A stretch of DNA of 64,000 nucleotides from contig NZ_CP126889.1 of assembly GCF_030246845.1 (NCBI RefSeq), positions 1,426,001 through 1,490,000 on the forward strand. Reading direction: 5' to 3'. The translations under genes and the position numbers were made by a program. The stretch is from Enhydrobacter sp. (GTDB taxonomy: Bacteria; Pseudomonadota; Alphaproteobacteria; Reyranellales; Reyranellaceae). Numbering within the stretch: the stretch's first letter is position 1; each line of letters starts with the position of its first letter. The notes below the pieces were generated by a model. The model was given only the letters and a program-made list of their open reading frames with translations. It did not search any database and had not been told where the DNA came from. This document shows, one piece after another, positions 61,080-64,000 of the stretch.

Positions 61080-63239
61080 ATGCCGCAAACGAACGATCTG
61101 AATTTTGTCACCGAATACTGGGTCGATGCGTGGCAGCGCTGGATCCTCAGCCTCGACGTGCTGCGCCAACGCGGCAACAGCTATCTCGAGGACTGCGAGA
61201 AGAACGCTCCGCACGTGCTGAGCTTCAAATTCGAGCCCGTGCTCGATGGCCGGACCCTGGCGCGGCCTGTGAACTACGTCCTGGTGCGCATCATCCCGCC
61301 GGACGGCACGGCGATCGATCCGGCCAAGCCGCCGTTCGTCGTCGTCGATCCGCGCGCCGGGCATGGTCCCGGCATCGGGGGCATGAAGCAAGACAGCGAG
61401 ATCGGCGTGGCCATGGCGGCCGGGCATCCCTGCTACTTCATCGGCTTCTTTCCGACACCAGAGCCCGGTCAGACGATCGAGGATGTGTGCGTTGCGGAGG
61501 CCAAATTCCTCGAAGAGGTCGCGCGGCGGCACCCCGAGGCGGAAAGCAAGCCGGTCGTCGTTGCGAACTGTCAGGCGGGCTGGCAGATCATGATGGCGGC
61601 GGCAATCCGGCCAGAGCTTTTCGGACCGATCCTGCTTGCGGGGTCCCCGCTCTCCTACTGGGCCGGCGTGCGCGGCCGCAATCCCATGCGGTATCTCGGC
61701 GGCATGCTGGGCGGCACATGGCTGACCGCGCTGGCCGGCGATCTGGGACATGGCATTTTCGACGGTGCCAACCTCGTGGCCAATTTCGAATCGCTCAATC
61801 CGGCCAACACCTACTGGGAGAAGCCATACAATCTCTATGCCAACATCGACACGGAAGCGAAGCGGTTCCTCGACTTTGAAACCTGGTGGGGCAACCCGGT
61901 GCTGCTGAACGCCACGGAAATGCAGTGGATCGCCGACAACCTGTTCGTCGGCAACAAGCTGACCGCCGGCGAGATCCAAACGTCGACAGGCGTGCGTGTC
62001 GACCTGCGCAACGTCCGTTCGCCGATCATCGTATTGTGTTCGTGGGGCGACAACATCACGCCACCGCAGCAGGCACTGGGATGGATCACCGATCTCTACG
62101 CGCACGAGGACGAGATCGTCGCCAACGGCCAGACCATCGTCTACACGCTGCACCAGACGATCGGCCATCTCGGCATCTTCGTCTCCGGGAAGGTCGCAAC
62201 CAAGGAACATGCCGAATTCGCCTCTTGCATGGAGATGATCGACCTGATGCCGCCCGGCCTCTACGAGGCGGTCATCGCCGAGGTCGACGAAGGCACGGTC
62301 AATCCGGAACTGATCCACGGCAAATATCTGTTCTCGCTGCAGGCGCGCACGCTGGACGACATTCGGGCGCTGGGCTGCAACGGCGAAGAGGACGACCGCC
62401 GCTTTGCGACGGTCGCGAGGATCTCCGAGGTCAACCACGGACTCTATTGCACTCTTGCCCGGCCGATGGTGCAGGCGCTGACCAGCTTGCAGTCCGCACA
62501 AGCCATGCGCGACCTTCACCCCAACCGGCTGCGCTTCGCCATGTTTTCCGACCGGAATCCGGCGATGCGGCCGGTCAAGGACCTGGCGGAGCAGGTCCGC
62601 GCGGCCCGCAAGCCGGTAGCGGCGGACAATCCCATGAACAGCGTCGAGGGAGTGGCATCAGCCTGGATCACCGCTTGGTGGGAGAACTACCGCTTGATGC
62701 GCGATGCCGCAACCGAGGCCGCGTTTCTCGGCACCTACGGTTCACCGATCCTACAGGCTTTGGTGGGTCTTGGAACATCCACGGCCCGTACCGAGCGCCG
62801 CGTCAGGCGGGATCTCGCGCGCGAAGCCATACAGGCACGCCAGCAGACCGAGCTCGAACGGCACTTCGAGGTCGGCGGGCTGACTGAAGCGATCGTGCGC
62901 GCAGTGATCCATGTCCGGTTGCCCGAAGGCCGCGTCGACGAGCGAGGTTTTTCGGCACTTCAGGCATTGCGCCGCGCGCAGCCGGCCAACCGCCGACTGA
63001 CCTTTGGAGAGATCAAGGCGTTGTTCCGCCAACAGTATTTGCTGGTGCGACTCGACGAGGAACGGGCGGTGCGTGCCATACCCAGGCTGCTGCCTGACAG
63101 CGAGCAGCAGCGTCGGCGTGCCTGGGCTGCTGTGTGCGAGGTAATCGCTGCACGAGGTGAACTGCCCGATGAAGGCCGGCAACGCCTCGACCGCCTCCAG
63201 GCACTCTTCGGCATAACCAAGCAGCAGGTGGCTGAGTAA
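61080..63239 (+). CDS. DUF3141 alpha/beta-hydrolase-like protein
   Basis: This 719-residue protein matches DUF3141: PPFVVVDPRAGHGPGIGG, GHPCYFIGFFPTPEPGQTIEDV, and VVANCQAGWQIMMAAAIRPE, where a Cys takes the place of the usual nucleophile Ser in a GxSxG-like elbow, then VLCSWGDNITPPQQALGW with a candidate Asp, and QTIGHLGIFVSG with a candidate His. The family resembles PHB synthase/depolymerase folds. GGGAG precedes the ATG at 61080. The next gene starts two bases after its stop. Confidence 0.88.
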   Translation: MPQTNDLNFVTEYWVDAWQRWILSLDVLRQRGNSYLEDCEKNAPHVLSFKFEPVLDGRTLARPVNYVLVRIIPPDGTAIDPAKPPFVVVDPRAGHGPGIGGMKQDSEIGVAMAAGHPCYFIGFFPTPEPGQTIEDVCVAEAKFLEEVARRHPEAESKPVVVANCQAGWQIMMAAAIRPELFGPILLAGSPLSYWAGVRGRNPMRYLGGMLGGTWLTALAGDLGHGIFDGANLVANFESLNPANTYWEKPYNLYANIDTEAKRFLDFETWWGNPVLLNATEMQWIADNLFVGNKLTAGEIQTSTGVRVDLRNVRSPIIVLCSWGDNITPPQQALGWITDLYAHEDEIVANGQTIVYTLHQTIGHLGIFVSGKVATKEHAEFASCMEMIDLMPPGLYEAVIAEVDEGTVNPELIHGKYLFSLQARTLDDIRALGCNGEEDDRRFATVARISEVNHGLYCTLARPMVQALTSLQSAQAMRDLHPNRLRFAMFSDRNPAMRPVKDLAEQVRAARKPVAADNPMNSVEGVASAWITAWWENYRLMRDAATEAAFLGTYGSPILQALVGLGTSTARTERRVRRDLAREAIQARQQTELERHFEVGGLTEAIVRAVIHVRLPEGRVDERGFSALQALRRAQPANRRLTFGEIKALFRQQYLLVRLDEERAVRAIPRLLPDSEQQRRRAWAAVCEVIAARGELPDEGRQRLDRLQALFGITKQQVAE

Positions 63240-63241
63240 TC

Positions 63242-64000
63242 ATGGCGGATGTCACGACCCCGGCCGCCACCCGGCCGCACGAAAAATACGACCGCTTGAT
63301 CGCGGTCGCTCGCAAGCATCCGCCGACGGCGGCAGCGGTATGCCATCCGTGCGATGCCGTTTCGCTGGAAAGCGCCGTCGAGGCGGCAAAGTTCGGCCTG
63401 ATGAAGCCGATTCTGGTTGGTCCTCCGGCACGCGTGCGCGATGTCGCCCAGAAGGGCGGGCTCGACATTTCCGCTTTCGAGTTGGTCGAATCCGCGCACA
63501 GCCACGACTCCGCAGCAAAGGCGGTCGAACTCATCCGAGCCGGTCGCGCCGAGGCGCTGATGAAAGGCAGCCTCCATACCGACGAGCTGATGGGCGCAGC
63601 GGTTTCGCGCGACAAAGGCATCCGAACGGGACGGCGCATCAGCCATTGCTTCGTGATGGACGTACCGGGGCACCCCGATGCGCTGATCATCAGCGATGCC
63701 GCCGTCAATATCGCGCCCACGCTGGAGGACAAGGTCGACATCGTGCAGAACGCCATCGATCTTGCTCATGCGCTTGGCTCGGCGGAAGTGCGCGTCGCCA
63801 TTCTGAGCGCCATGGAGACGGTCAACCCCAAGGTCAGCTCGACGATCGAGGCGGCGGCCCTGTGCAAGATGGCCGATCGTGGGCAGATTACCGGAGCCGT
63901 GCTCGACGGACCGCTGGCGCTCGACAACGCCATCAGCCCGGATGCCGCGGCGATCAAGCATATCGTCTCGCCGGTCGCAGGCCGCGCCAACGTGCTGATC
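63242..64000 (+). CDS. Phosphate acetyl/butyryltransferase, 3' end cut by window
   Basis: 253 codons are visible without a stop. The product matches the phosphotransacetylase/phosphobutyryltransferase family: HPCDAVSLESAVEAAKFGL, MKPILVGPPARVRDVA, GRAEALMKGSLHTDELMGA, RRISHCFVMDVPGHPDALI, and ITGAVLDGPLALDNAIS. It would turn acetyl-CoA made by PflB into acetyl phosphate; an acetate kinase gene may follow outside the window. It starts two bases after the DUF3141 stop, so the two are coupled. Confidence 0.9.
   Translation, partial: MADVTTPAATRPHEKYDRLIAVARKHPPTAAAVCHPCDAVSLESAVEAAKFGLMKPILVGPPARVRDVAQKGGLDISAFELVESAHSHDSAAKAVELIRAGRAEALMKGSLHTDELMGAAVSRDKGIRTGRRISHCFVMDVPGHPDALIISDAAVNIAPTLEDKVDIVQNAIDLAHALGSAEVRVAILSAMETVNPKVSSTIEAAALCKMADRGQITGAVLDGPLALDNAISPDAAAIKHIVSPVAGRANVLI

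Noticed and set aside
1..64000. CRISPR arrays or insertion sequences
   Set aside because: No regularly spaced repeats and no DDE transposase genes were seen; the only recombinase is the serine type.

Overview
The window is high-GC DNA from an alphaproteobacterium. The evidence is a tRNA-Arg with encoded CCA, FnrN/FixK-style regulators (C-x2-C-x7-C) with matching TTGAY-N4-RTCAA boxes, SorAB, a Liv-type ABC operon, DUF3141 and DUF2254. A Rhizobiales- or Rhodospirillales-like genome is plausible, but the genus cannot be read from the sequence.

Region 1 (1 to about 13,215) is an accessory island whose right end abuts the 3' end of tRNA-Arg(ACG). It carries a type I restriction-modification operon led by a TraG/VirD4-like ATPase gene (ATPase, hsdM, hsdS, hsdR; the last runs off the left edge). 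A SIR2-HerA defence pair diverges from it. Next comes a mobile module: an AlbA_2/Schlafen-domain protein and a large serine recombinase flanked in inverted orientation by two related small CxxC-protein genes. A decayed copy of the recombinase 3' end lies beside this module. A P-loop ATPase and a 55-residue protein follow, before the tRNA.

Region 2 (13.5 to 29.7 kb) is ordinary metabolic chromosome: an EamA exporter, sulfite dehydrogenase SorAB, an LLM flavin monooxygenase, a Baeyer-Villiger-type monooxygenase that looks internally shortened, an orphan xanthine-dehydrogenase-family large subunit, an FkbM methyltransferase, DUF2478, a PQQ-type sugar dehydrogenase with a cytochrome c tail, dodecin, and a five-gene branched-chain amino-acid-type ABC transporter.

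Region 3 (about 30 to 64 kb) reads as an oxygen-responsive energy and envelope island. Two FnrN-type regulators lie near 50 kb. At least eleven FNR/FixK-like boxes lie in intergenic DNA, 36 to 131 bases before start codons. Genes behind the boxes include pyruvate formate-lyase and its activase, an AspT-type exchanger, an L-serine dehydratase with a Tat leader, an OprD-like porin, PPK2, FabI, DUF3300/DUF2950, an OmpA-type barrel, small envelope proteins, and two paralogous 37-residue membrane proteins missed by normal length cut-offs. Downstream of fabI lie DUF3141 and a phosphate acyltransferase cut by the window edge. Together they suggest a low-oxygen route from serine or pyruvate to acetyl-CoA, formate and acetyl phosphate, plus envelope remodelling. 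An RND efflux pair, a patatin, a CoA-transferase and an unusual Fe-ADH-like protein sit among them without clear boxes.
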